Assembly: GCA_018666235.1 (NCBI GenBank)
Contig: JABJAB010000105.1
Coordinates: 1 to 64,000, forward strand
DNA length: 64,000 bases
Source: Ilumatobacter sp.
Lineage (GTDB): Bacteria > Actinomycetota > Acidimicrobiia > Acidimicrobiales > Ilumatobacteraceae
Direction: 5' to 3'
The notes beneath the pieces were generated by a model. The model ran no database searches. It saw only the letters and a program-made list of their open reading frames with translations, and was not told the DNA's origin. Positions 7,856 through 15,878 of the stretch are shown here, one piece after another. A program made the position numbers and the translations under genes. The number at the start of each line of letters is the position of its first letter. The stretch's first letter is position 1.

Positions 7856-8381
7856 GAGCTGGCCTCTTTTGTCTCGGGCAGTGTTGGATGGTCGGTGGGG
7901 TAGACCGCTGCGACGAAGCCGTAGACCGTGTCGCCGTCTCGAGGCAGCGTCACAAAGTCGTCCGCCAGGTCTGTGACCTGCTGCCAGAATTCTTCGCGGC
8001 GTTCTTTCGGGATACGGCATGTCGGATTGTCGACCGCATCTTGTCGTCGTCGGTTTCGACCGCCTCGCGTTGGGCTTTGGCCAGAAAACTCCGCATCAGA
8101 GTGCCCGTTGGCATCTCCCCGTCGCTCAGGACGATCGTGCGTGCCACGCGTCCGTACAACCGCTCATCGATCGCTCGGACCTTGCGGGTGCGGACCACCT
8201 TGAGGAAGCCGACCCCGACGAGTTGATCGACGTGGTACGCCATCGACGACTTGGGGCGATCGAGGGCTTGAGTAAGTTCGGTGACCGTTGCTGCCCGTTC
8301 CAGAACGAGGGATAGGATCTGGCTCCGCAACGGGTCAGCGATTGCTTTCAGCCGTGCCGGGGTCCGCAAGAACTCCGACAC
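7852..8381 (-). pseudogene. ArsR-type HTH regulator with a frameshift
   Basis: The GTG at 8381 opens an N-terminal winged helix ('ARLKAIADPLRSQILSLV', 'SSMAYHVDQLVGVGFLKVV') typical of ArsR/HTH_20 regulators. About 120 codons in, near 8019, the frame changes. The downstream frame reads 'CRIPKERREEFWQQVTDLAD' and 'DTVYGFVAAVYPTDHPTLP', then ends at TGA 7854-7852, overlapping the MFS start by GTGA. One missing base explains the shift. The intact protein would be about 175 residues. It follows the ABC exporter genes by about 18 bp and was probably their autoregulator. The frameshift could be a sequencing error, but the next gene is also broken. Confidence 0.72.
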
Positions 8382-8398
8382 AAACGGGTGAGTGTGCG

Positions 8399-9202
8399 TC
8401 AGTCTTGGGAGACGCGGCCGCGCATGGCGGCGCTCGCCAGGCTGAAACTGACAACCGCGAGCGCGAGCGTGGCCGCCAAGCCCTTTGCCAATACATCCCA
8501 TTCCCAACCGACGGAGATCAGGCTGCGGAGACCGTCAAGGACATATGTGACCGGGTTGTAGGTCGCCACTGTCGACAGCCATCCCGTCAGAGCTTCCTTG
8601 GGCAAGAACGACGTTGTCAGGAACGCGAACGGGAAGAAGAGGATGAAACTGGAGTTCACCGCTGCTGGGTTGCCGGTCTTCAGCGCAATGGCGTACGGGA
8701 ACCCGGCGAACGCCAGGCCCCACAGCGCGCCATAGAACAGAAACGCGATCATGCCGAGAATGCCGGTGGTAAAGGTGACCCCGAGCACCAAGCCGAGCAT
8801 CAGCACCGGGATGGCGAGCATGATGACCGCCATCAAGTCGGCCACCATCAAGCCGAGCAACAGCGCGGGCCGACGGATCGGCGTCAGCAACAGACGGTCG
8901 AAGTAGCCGCCTTGAATGTCGGTCACCAATGCGCTCGCGCGTGAGATTCCAGTGACGGCAAAGATGATCGAGACCGGCAATTGAAAGGCTTTGAAGTCAT
9001 CGACCGTGCCCGACTGCTCGGCAAAATCCTGCAGCGCGCCGACGTTGACCACGTAAAAGAACACCGGCACGAGGAGCGCTGGGATGAAGAACTCAGGTTC
9101 GCGAAACACGCCGCGGCATGCGCGCTTCGCCACCGTTCTCAGGTCGTGGAAGACCGACGACTTCCGCGCCAGCGGGTGCGGCGTTTCGAGTGTGGCGGTC
9201 AT
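8399..9202 (-). CDS. ABC-2 type multidrug exporter permease (DrrB-like)
   Basis: This is a 267-residue membrane protein with six hydrophobic segments and the ABC-2 loop 'GGYFDRLLLTPIRRPALLLG'. The ending 'YNPVTYVLDGLRSL' is characteristic of DrrB/daunorubicin-type permeases ('NPLTYxVDAxRxL'). It overlaps the upstream ATPase by four bases (9199-9202). The pair should export a hydrophobic compound; the substrate is unknown. Downstream lies the frameshifted regulator that presumably controlled it. Confidence 0.87.
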   Translation of the reverse strand: MTATLETPHPLARKSSVFHDLRTVAKRACRGVFREPEFFIPALLVPVFFYVVNVGALQDFAEQSGTVDDFKAFQLPVSIIFAVTGISRASALVTDIQGGYFDRLLLTPIRRPALLLGLMVADLMAVIMLAIPVLMLGLVLGVTFTTGILGMIAFLFYGALWGLAFAGFPYAIALKTGNPAAVNSSFILFFPFAFLTTSFLPKEALTGWLSTVATYNPVTYVLDGLRSLISVGWEWDVLAKGLAATLALAVVSFSLASAAMRGRVSQD

Positions 9203-10194
9203 CGCGTTGCACCCTTCTGTTCGGCATTGGCGGACTCGTCAGCGGCGACGGCATGGCTCTCGGCGAGATGCGCTCCGGTGACTTGGAGAAATACGTCATC
9301 GAGCGTCGGGGTGCGCAGGGTGAGCGAGCGAACCGTGGCGCCGCTGCTCTTCAGCGCCACGGCAACGTCGGCGATCACCGCGGCGCCGTTCGCGGTGGAG
9401 ACGGTCAATTCGTTCTTGCGCACGTCGAGGTCGTCGACGCCTACGATGCCACGAAGTTGGTGTGAGGCGGCCGCGATGTCACCGTCGACTTCGGCGACAA
9501 TGAGGTCTTTGCCGATCGCCTGCTTGAGCGCAACTGGGGTGCCCTCGACCTCGAGCTTGCCGCCGGCAATGATGCCGACACGGTCCGCCAACTCGTCGGC
9601 CTCCTCGAGGTACTGGGTGGTGAGAAAGATCGTCATGCCCTCCTCGCTGTTGAGCTTGCGGACCTCGTTCCACACGGCCGTCCGGCTCGCAGGATCGAGC
9701 CCAGTCGTCGGTTCATCGAGGAAGAGGATCTGCGGCTTGTGGATCAGCGCCATCGCCAGATCGAGCCGTCGCTTCATGCCACCCGAGTACGACTCGACCC
9801 GGTCGTCGATAGCTGCACCGATGTCAACCAGGCCGATGACGTCGTCCATGCGTTGAGCGATGTCGGGCTTGCTGAGGCCGTACAACTCGCCTTGGAGATG
9901 CAACATCTCCCGGCCGCTCTGCTTGCCGTCAATCGAGCTGTCCTGGAGCGCGACGCCGATCCGCAACCGGATGTCGCCTGCCTGAGTCGCCACGTCATAA
10001 CCGCCAACGCTGGCCCGACCGGACGTGGGGCTGAGCAACGTACACAGCATCTTCACCATGGTCGACTTGCCTGCACCGTTTGGGCCGAGGAAGCCGTAGA
10101 TCTCGCCGGACTTGACCGCCAGATCGACGCCGGCGACCGCCTCGTTGTCGCCGAAGACTCGTCGCAGATCGTGCGCTTCGATTGCTGCTGCCAT
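9199..10194 (-). CDS. ABC exporter ATP-binding protein (DrrA-like)
   Basis: This is a 331-residue daunorubicin-resistance type ATPase. It has Walker A 'LGPNGAGKST', signature 'YSGGMKRRLD', Walker B 'ILFLDEPTTGLDP', the 'TTQYLEEADELADRV' motif diagnostic of DrrA, and a C-terminal regulatory domain of about 100 residues. I chose ATG 10194 ('MAAAIEAHDLRRVF') because upstream in-frame residues have no homology. It is the first gene of the exporter operon with the permease at 8399-9202. Confidence 0.9.
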   Translation of the reverse strand: MAAAIEAHDLRRVFGDNEAVAGVDLAVKSGEIYGFLGPNGAGKSTMVKMLCTLLSPTSGRASVGGYDVATQAGDIRLRIGVALQDSSIDGKQSGREMLHLQGELYGLSKPDIAQRMDDVIGLVDIGAAIDDRVESYSGGMKRRLDLAMALIHKPQILFLDEPTTGLDPASRTAVWNEVRKLNSEEGMTIFLTTQYLEEADELADRVGIIAGGKLEVEGTPVALKQAIGKDLIVAEVDGDIAAASHQLRGIVGVDDLDVRKNELTVSTANGAAVIADVAVALKSSGATVRSLTLRTPTLDDVFLQVTGAHLAESHAVAADESANAEQKGATR

Positions 10195-10316
10195 GTATCG
10201 CCTCTCGTCGCCGTGCACCTGCCCGTTGTCAAATGCCAACGGCATCCTACGAACGCCACTGAGACAGCGGACCGCCGGATTCATTTCGGTTTGCCTGGAG
10301 GAGAATGGGCGAGTTG

Positions 10317-12584
10317 CTATTCGCGGCCGAGCTCGGTGGCCCCGGCCGCGTCATGGTCGATGTCCTGATCGGGCACGAGGTCAACGGTTACCTGAACGAG
10401 GTCACCCTGGTAGGTGTTTGGGCCGAGATGTCGACCACTGCCGTCATAGTCCGCGACGGTCGTCCCGCGGTCGAGACCGATGTCGAGTCCAGACCAGGAG
10501 ATCATGAGCCAGAAGATTTGATCCGTTTCCATTTCGCCGGCTGGCTCGCCGTCGATCAGCAGTGTGCCAATGCCATGTGGGAATGGCCCATCGCCCGCGC
10601 GCCGCATGCGGAAGCCGAGTGTCGCAGCGGTCGCTGGAATCGTTACATCAGATGTCACCAACTGGTGGGTGCCGCCGATATTGAGGTCGTGGACGAGGTG
10701 GCCGCCACGGACGAAGAGGGAGTACCCGCACGTCGCGTCACCGTGCGCGATCAGCACGCCGTCGCGATCGCCAGTCGAACCGGTGGGATTGATGTGCGCG
10801 GTGATGTCGTAGCTCCGGCTGCGGAGGTCGGGTGCCACCTCGGACGGCACGTGGCCCATGCCAGACCAGAAGGTGAAGTTCGTCCGAGCACCGGCGTGGC
10901 GTGCCGCGTTCTCGGCGAAGCGTTCGCCGAACCGATCGTCGAGGGGGAGTACTTGATTGTTGCGGGCTTCGTCCCACCAGCGCGTCTGCAGGTCCGCGAG
11001 ACGCTCGGGCTGTTCGAACGCAAGGTCGTGGACTTCGTTGAAATCGTTCGCGAGGTCGTACAGCTCCCACATGTCGTCGTCGAATGACGTGCCGGGCGCG
11101 TGGTAGGCGACTGCCTTCCACCCGTCGTGCCAGATGCCGCGGTGACCGAACATCTCGAAGTACTGCGTGGTCTTGCCCGTCGTGACGTCGGCCTCGTTGA
11201 GCGTTGCAGCGAGGCTCACGCCATCGAAGTGAGTCGATACGTTGGCCAGGAGTCCGAGCAACTCAAGCACGGTGGGGGCGATGTCATTGACGTGACAGAA
11301 CTGATGACGCAGCGAGCCCGCCTGGGATCGACGAAGAATGCGTTCAGGAGCGGCGACAACGAGCGGGTCGCGGACCCCACCGCTGTGGGTGTTCTGCTTG
11401 TACCGCTTCAATGGCGTGTTGGCCGCCATAGCCCAGCCGTGAGGAAAGTTCGAATGCGTGTCAGGTCCACCGATGTCGGCGATTCGCCCGATCTTGTCCT
11501 CGATCGATTCGCGCACCATGTTGAAAGGGCCCATCGCGTTGACGAAGCCGAGTGGGCCGCCTTCCTGGCTGGCGCCATTGTCGGACATCACCATGACAAT
11601 GGTGTCATCGAGCATGCCGGTCTGCTCCAGCGTGTCGAGCAACCGTCCGAGGTGCTGGTCGAAGTGGTCGAGCATCGCGGCGTATGCGCCAGCGAGTCGC
11701 GCAAACAGGCGGCGCTCGTCGCTGGAGTGCGCCTCCCAAGGCTGCACACCGACGTTGCGGTCGGGCAGGACGGTGTCACCGGGAACGATGCCGAGCTTGA
11801 CTTGCGCGGCGAGTCGATCGGCCCGTGCCTGGTCCCAGCCCTTGGCGAAGATGTCGCTGTAGTGGTCAATCAGCTCAACGGGCGCTTGGTGTGGTGCGTG
11901 ACAGGCGCCAGGCGCCAGGAGCATGTACCACGGATCGTCCGGCGTGGCGGCGAGGTGACTGGTGACGTAGCCAATCGCGTTGTCGACGAGGTCTTCGGTG
12001 AGGTGGTATCCCGAAGCATGGTCGCCGGGGGCGGTGATGTGTGAGTTGTCGCGGACCAGTTCAGGCGAGTACTGATCGGTCTCGGCGTCGAGGAATCCGT
12101 AGAAGCGGTCGAACCCGCGCCCCAGCGGCCAGCCATCGAACGGTCCGGTCGGTCCGGTCTGAGTCAGCGGCGTGCAGTGCCACTTGCCGACCATGTAGTT
12201 GCGGTAGCCGTGCGGCCGGAGGAGTTCTGAGAGAAGGGGAGCGTTACGTGCAATCTTCCCGCGGTATCCGGGAAATCCGCTGTCGAAGTTGGAGAGGCAC
12301 CCCATTCCGACGGCGTGATGGTTGCGCCCCGTGTGCATCGAAGCGCGCGTTGTCGAACACATCGCCGTCGTGTGGAAACCGGTGTAGCGCAGCCCGGTCT
12401 CGGCAAGACGATCGATGTTGGGAGTGGCGATCTCGGAGCCATAGCAACCGAAGTCCGCGAATCCGACATCATCGAGAAGAACGAGCAGCACGTTGGTGCG
12501 GCCAGCTGGCGGCGTTGGCGAACTCGGCCAGTGCGGCGTCGACTCTGCGACCGTGTTGCCAATGGTGCCCTCGAAGTCGCGCAT
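10317..12584 (-). CDS. Arylsulfatase-family sulfatase with a variant active-site motif
   Basis: This is a 755-residue sulfatase (alkaline-phosphatase fold) hydrolysing sulfate esters. Metal-binding 'VLLVLLDDVGFADFGCYG' lies near residues 32-49 and 'VMVMSDNGAS' near residue 320. The formylglycine site is C76-S-T-T-R80 followed by 'ASMHTGRNHH'. The usual motif is C-x-P-x-R, so the proline is Thr here. The long C-terminal part resembles the large actinobacterial/mycobacterial AtsA-type sulfatases. There is no signal peptide, so it is probably cytosolic. No formylglycine-generating enzyme is in the window. The stop is about 120 bp upstream of the exporter ATPase. Confidence 0.88.
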   Translation of the reverse strand: MRDFEGTIGNTVAESTPHWPSSPTPPAGRTNVLLVLLDDVGFADFGCYGSEIATPNIDRLAETGLRYTGFHTTAMCSTTRASMHTGRNHHAVGMGCLSNFDSGFPGYRGKIARNAPLLSELLRPHGYRNYMVGKWHCTPLTQTGPTGPFDGWPLGRGFDRFYGFLDAETDQYSPELVRDNSHITAPGDHASGYHLTEDLVDNAIGYVTSHLAATPDDPWYMLLAPGACHAPHQAPVELIDHYSDIFAKGWDQARADRLAAQVKLGIVPGDTVLPDRNVGVQPWEAHSSDERRLFARLAGAYAAMLDHFDQHLGRLLDTLEQTGMLDDTIVMVMSDNGASQEGGPLGFVNAMGPFNMVRESIEDKIGRIADIGGPDTHSNFPHGWAMAANTPLKRYKQNTHSGGVRDPLVVAAPERILRRSQAGSLRHQFCHVNDIAPTVLELLGLLANVSTHFDGVSLAATLNEADVTTGKTTQYFEMFGHRGIWHDGWKAVAYHAPGTSFDDDMWELYDLANDFNEVHDLAFEQPERLADLQTRWWDEARNNQVLPLDDRFGERFAENAARHAGARTNFTFWSGMGHVPSEVAPDLRSRSYDITAHINPTGSTGDRDGVLIAHGDATCGYSLFVRGGHLVHDLNIGGTHQLVTSDVTIPATAATLGFRMRRAGDGPFPHGIGTLLIDGEPAGEMETDQIFWLMISWSGLDIGLDRGTTVADYDGSGRHLGPNTYQGDLVQVTVDLVPDQDIDHDAAGATELGRE

Positions 12585-12618
12585 TTCTTGACCGTAGTCA
12601 GCGACGTTGTCGTGAGGT

Positions 12619-13272
12619 TCAGCTGGTGCCGTTCGCGAGTCGCTCGGTGTACTCGGCGCCGGTGATGGTGCCGCCGGCTTCTTCCGCGAGGTCCTGCTGG
12701 GCTGTGGGGAGAAACGGCTGAATCATGTCGATGCGTTTCCATGCCGGAGTCGGCTGAGTGCCGTCGTCGTCGGGTACGTACTGCGAAGTGCTGCGGCGCT
12801 CGTGCTGATGGATGTAGCGGGCGCAGTTGGGAAAGGTCTGCGCCACGGTGGCACGCACCACGAGCTGTGCGCCTGGCCAGTGCGCCAGCGTGGCCTGGTC
12901 ATCGATGATGGTTGCGGTGGCTTGCAGACGGAGTCGACGCGGAGTCTCCATGTCGATGAACAGCACGCCGATCTTTGCGTTGGCGTCGATGTTGCCCATC
13001 GAGAGGTACATGCCATTGCCGTCGTAGCTTGGGAACTCGATGGTGCGTTCGTCGACCACCCGCACGAGGCCCACTGGCCCGCCCTTGTACGACACGGTTG
13101 GCCAGCCGTCGGCGTCGACGGTCGAGAGAAAGAAAAAATCGCGTGATTCGATGAACGTGCGGTTGTCGTCGTCGATCGTCTCGCTGAAGATCGTGGCCTC
13201 GAACGCCGCCGCCAGGTTGCTGGTGTCGAATCGCTCCTGCAGCGCGCGCTGCTCGTCTCCGTAGATGGGCAT
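12619..13272 (-). CDS. Pyridoxamine 5'-phosphate oxidase-fold protein
   Basis: This encodes 217 residues with a split-barrel FMN-binding fold. It contains 'RDFFFLSTVDADGWPTVSYKGG' (written here from about residues 45-66) and 'IGVLFIDMETPRRLRLQATA', typical of PNPOx-like putative oxidoreductases of the general-stress or pyridoxamine-oxidase-related type. The exact substrate and flavin or F420 preference cannot be read. It is transcribed with the sulfatase downstream (34 bp gap) and may be co-expressed with the ArsI-like gene upstream. Confidence 0.75.
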   Translation of the reverse strand: MPIYGDEQRALQERFDTSNLAAAFEATIFSETIDDDNRTFIESRDFFFLSTVDADGWPTVSYKGGPVGLVRVVDERTIEFPSYDGNGMYLSMGNIDANAKIGVLFIDMETPRRLRLQATATIIDDQATLAHWPGAQLVVRATVAQTFPNCARYIHQHERRSTSQYVPDDDGTQPTPAWKRIDMIQPFLPTAQQDLAEEAGGTITGAEYTERLANGTS

Positions 13273-13376
13273 CCCGTCACCCTTGCACAGCGTGCGCGCT
13301 CCACGGGTGTGGGAGGTCAGAGGGTGCGAGAGCCAGAGAGCCCAGCGGGTCGGAGAGTGCGGTAGCCCGGGTCAGG

Positions 13377-13793
13377 TCAGCCGCAGCAGACGCCGGCGGT
13401 GCCGACCGCGACGTGCTCCATCTGCTCGGTGTCGCCGGTCTTGACGTACCACTCCCAACGAGCATCGTCGGGCGATGCCATCCACGTCTCAGTCTTTTCG
13501 GCAAAACAGCACACAGCGTCGTCGACGCCCGTTGTTTCGATGCCGGTTGCGGTGATGCGCGCCTCTGCGGCGGTCACCTGCGCGGCCGATTCGACCTCCA
13601 CGCCGAGGTGGTTGAGGTGCTCGAAGCTCTCGCCGTCAGCGGCTTCGAACAGGACCAATTTCAGCGGTGGATTCTCGATGGCGAAGTTGGCGTAGCCGGG
13701 CTTGGTCTTGGCGGGGGCGGTGTCGAACATCTTGGTGTAGAAGTCGATTGCCTCGTCAAGGTTCGTGACGTTGAGAGCGAGTTGCAGGCGCAT
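13377..13793 (-). CDS. ArsI/CadI-like vicinal-oxygen-chelate dioxygenase (heavy-metal or arsenic response)
   Basis: This 138-residue glyoxalase-fold protein starts 'MRLQLALNVTNLDEAIDFYT', has 'NHLGVEVESAAQVTAAEARI' and Cys pair 'AVCCFAEKTETWM', and ends in 'GVCCG'. This is the pattern of the ArsI C-As lyase and the cadmium-inducible CadI family. Family members cleave organoarsenicals or respond to Cd/As. The short 5' leader carries a near-consensus promoter inside a symmetrical AT-rich dyad (13803-13857), as expected for ArsR/SmtB control. No intact ArsR gene is adjacent, and no arsenite permease is present in the window. Confidence 0.85.
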   Translation of the reverse strand: MRLQLALNVTNLDEAIDFYTKMFDTAPAKTKPGYANFAIENPPLKLVLFEAADGESFEHLNHLGVEVESAAQVTAAEARITATGIETTGVDDAVCCFAEKTETWMASPDDARWEWYVKTGDTEQMEHVAVGTAGVCCG

Positions 13794-13802
13794 GGCGTCC
13801 CT

Positions 13803-13857
13803 TTCATATTGATGATTATCGATATAATATCAAGATATCGATGAATGTCAATATGAA
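13803..13857. promoter_or_regulatory. Symmetrical operator-like dyad upstream of the arsI-like gene
   Basis: Two nested inverted repeats share the same centre (13830). The outer arms TTCATATTGA (13803-13812) and TCAATATGAA (13848-13857) match perfectly, as do the inner arms ATCGATAT (13818-13825) and ATATCGAT (13835-13842). The segment is strikingly AT-rich in a GC-rich genome. Dyads of this sort over promoters of metalloid genes are typical ArsR/SmtB-family sites. The binding protein is not identified. Confidence 0.7.
13824..13851 (-). promoter_or_regulatory. Sigma-70-type promoter of the arsI-like gene
   Basis: On the minus strand, a perfect -35 TTGACA (13851-13846) is followed after 16 bp by a -10 TATTAT (13829-13824, 5 of 6 matches). 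The predicted transcript would start near 13817, leaving a leader of about 24 nt with GAAAGGG as RBS before ATG 13793. Both elements lie inside the dyad at 13803-13857, so a bound repressor would block RNA polymerase directly. Confidence 0.72.
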
Positions 13858-13997
13858 TCGAAGGGGACCGCGCCAAAATATGTAGGAAAATCTTCGCTCC
13901 ACGAGGCTGAGACCCTATTTTTCGGGAACGTGGGGCCGCTGTGGTTCGCGTGACAGCAGGTTTGTGGGAGTGCAGCGGGGCGAGCCGGGACCGCTGG

Positions 13998-14660
13998 CTA
14001 GCGAGCGCGGAGCTCGAGGCGGTCGCGCTGGGTGATCTTGTACGTGCGGTCCTGCTGCTCGAGCCAGCCGAGGCGAATGAAGCTCGCAATCGCCTTATTG
14101 ACTCGCTCGCGAGACGCGCCGACGATGCCGGCGAGTTCTTCCTGAGTCACTGGCAGCGTGAACTGATCGGCGCCGTCAGCAAGTTCGAGCAGACGCTTCG
14201 CTGTCCGACCGGTGACGTCGAGAAACACCGAGTCGGCGAGTGCTTCGTCAGTGACGCGGATGCGCTGCGCGAGCATCCGTGTGACGTTCCAGAGCAACTT
14301 CGGATTCTCATCGAACATCGCCAGGATCGGCTCAAAGGGAATGGCGAGCACGGTGGTGGGCTCGAGCGCCCGGGCCATTGCTGAACGCGGCCCGTTGTCG
14401 AGCATGCTCATCTCACCGAACAGGTCATCGGGTTCCATGAGCGCCACCACGCTCTCGCGGCGATCGATCGGATTAGCGATGGCAATTGCCATTCGGCCGC
14501 GGAGTACGAGATACAGCGCGTCCGGTGGATCGCCCTCGTTGAAGAGGACATCGCCACGAATCAACTGGCGTTCCTGTCCTGCCGAGGCGACGGCTGCCAA
14601 GGCATCCGGCGGCGCGTCAGCAAAGAAGTCGGTGCGGGAGAGAACGTCTTCGTGAGCCAT
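13998..14660 (-). CDS. Crp/Fnr-family transcriptional regulator
   Basis: This encodes 220 residues. An N-terminal cyclic-nucleotide-binding beta-barrel (about residues 10-115, 'EGDPPDALYLVLRGRMAIAI', 'LFGEMSML') is followed by a long dimer helix and a winged HTH. The HTH contains 'TQEELAGIVGASRERVNKAI', the CRP-type recognition helix. No cysteine cluster suggests an Fe-S (FNR-like) sensor. The ATG at 14660 ('MAHEDVLS') is preferred over one four codons upstream. It is divergent from ispD, and the two starts lie within about 35 bp. Confidence 0.87.
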   Translation of the reverse strand: MAHEDVLSRTDFFADAPPDALAAVASAGQERQLIRGDVLFNEGDPPDALYLVLRGRMAIAIANPIDRRESVVALMEPDDLFGEMSMLDNGPRSAMARALEPTTVLAIPFEPILAMFDENPKLLWNVTRMLAQRIRVTDEALADSVFLDVTGRTAKRLLELADGADQFTLPVTQEELAGIVGASRERVNKAIASFIRLGWLEQQDRTYKITQRDRLELRAR

Positions 14661-14691
14661 GACGTGCGTCACGGTACTACCCTCCGGGCCT

Positions 14692-15363
14692 GTGGCGCCT
14701 CACGAGATCATCTGGACCGTCGTGGTCGGTGGTGGAAGCGGCACTCGATTCGGCCGACTCAAGCAATATGAGCACCTCGGCGACCGGCGTGTGATCGACT
14801 GGTCGCGTGCGATCGCGGAGCAGGCGAGCAATGGCGTGGTCGTCGTGGTGCCCGCGGCTGACGCTGAACGCGAGCGTGCGGTTGCCGGTAGTGACAGCCG
14901 GGCGGCATCGGTGCGTGCCGGACTCGCCTCGGTTCCTGCCGAGGCAACGATCATCTGTGTGCACGACGCTGCGCGACCATTCGCCGGAATCGAGATCTAT
15001 GAGCGGGTGGTCGATGCGGTCGCCGACGGCGCGGACGCCGCGATCCCCGGTGTTGCGGTGCCCGACACGATCAAGGTGGTGCACGACGTCGACGGCGTGC
15101 GAACTGTCGTCGACACTCCCGACCGGGCATCGCTCGTCGCGGTGCAGACGCCCCAAGCGTTCCGGGCGGCAAAATTGCGCGCTGCGCATGCTGACGGAAC
15201 TGATGCGACTGACGATGCTGCGTTGATCGAACGATCAGGTGGTCGCGTCGTCGTGGTCGAGGGAGACCCGGTGAATCGCAAGATCACCCTTCCCGACGAC
15301 CTGGAATGGGCGCGCCGGCGCGCTGCCACGACCGGTGCAGCATTGGACGAGGTATCACCATGA
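14692..15363 (+). CDS. ispD: 2-C-methyl-D-erythritol 4-phosphate cytidylyltransferase
   Basis: This is the third enzyme of the MEP (non-mevalonate) isoprenoid pathway and makes CDP-methylerythritol. About 223 residues carry the nucleotide-binding 'VVVGGGSGTRFG', 'VHDAARPF', 'VPDTIKVV', 'VQTPQAFRA' and 'GDPVNRKIT'. The start is uncertain. GTG 14692 places Met just before the first strand; an ATG at 14659 would overlap the divergent crp-type start. It is coupled to ispF by an ATGA overlap at 15360-15363. The linked ispD-ispF-rlmB order is typical of actinobacteria, but cysS is not between ispF and rlmB here. Confidence 0.92.
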   Translation: MAPHEIIWTVVVGGGSGTRFGRLKQYEHLGDRRVIDWSRAIAEQASNGVVVVVPAADAERERAVAGSDSRAASVRAGLASVPAEATIICVHDAARPFAGIEIYERVVDAVADGADAAIPGVAVPDTIKVVHDVDGVRTVVDTPDRASLVAVQTPQAFRAAKLRAAHADGTDATDDAALIERSGGRVVVVEGDPVNRKITLPDDLEWARRRAATTGAALDEVSP

Positions 15364-15878
15364 CCAGTTTCCCGGAGATTCGCGTTGGTCAGGGTTTCGA
15401 CGTCCATCGTTTCAGCGATGTGGCTGATCGAGTGCTGGTTCTCGGTGGTGTCGTTTTTCCGGGCGAGAGAGGTCTGGTCGGGCATTCCGATGCTGATGTC
15501 ATCACGCACGCGTGCGCCGATGCGCTCCTTGGTGCTGCCGGACTCGGTGACATCGGCATGCACTTCCCCGACACCGATCCGGAGTGGAAAGGCGCCGACT
15601 CGCTCGCGCTCCTTGCTCATGTCGTCGCGCTCCTCGGTGACGACGGGTGGACGACCAACAACATCGACACGGCGGTGATCTGTGAGTCGCCGAAGATCGC
15701 TCCTCGTCGGGTCGAGATTCAACAGACGTTGAGCGATGTCGTCGGCGCGCCAGTGACGTTGAAAGGCAACCGTGCCGAACGACTCGGTGCAATCGGCCGA
15801 ACCGAAGGCATCGTGTGTTTCGCGACGGCGCTGATCCAGCGACGACCGAACTGGCAAGAATCGAGCATCACATCATGA
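15360..15878 (+). CDS. ispF: 2-C-methyl-D-erythritol 2,4-cyclodiphosphate synthase
   Basis: This 172-residue enzyme cyclises CDP-ME-2-phosphate to MEcPP in the MEP pathway. It has metal-binding Asp/His in 'GQGFDVHRF' and 'GHSDADVITHACADALLGAA', 'DIGMHFPDTD', and the C-terminal 'GRTEGIVCFATAL'. The ATG at 15360 overlaps the ispD stop (ATGA), and its own stop overlaps the rlmB start (15875-15878), so the three genes are translationally coupled. The C-terminal tail of about 12 residues after the family's usual end is unremarkable. Confidence 0.95.
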   Translation: MTSFPEIRVGQGFDVHRFSDVADRVLVLGGVVFPGERGLVGHSDADVITHACADALLGAAGLGDIGMHFPDTDPEWKGADSLALLAHVVALLGDDGWTTNNIDTAVICESPKIAPRRVEIQQTLSDVVGAPVTLKGNRAERLGAIGRTEGIVCFATALIQRRPNWQESSITS

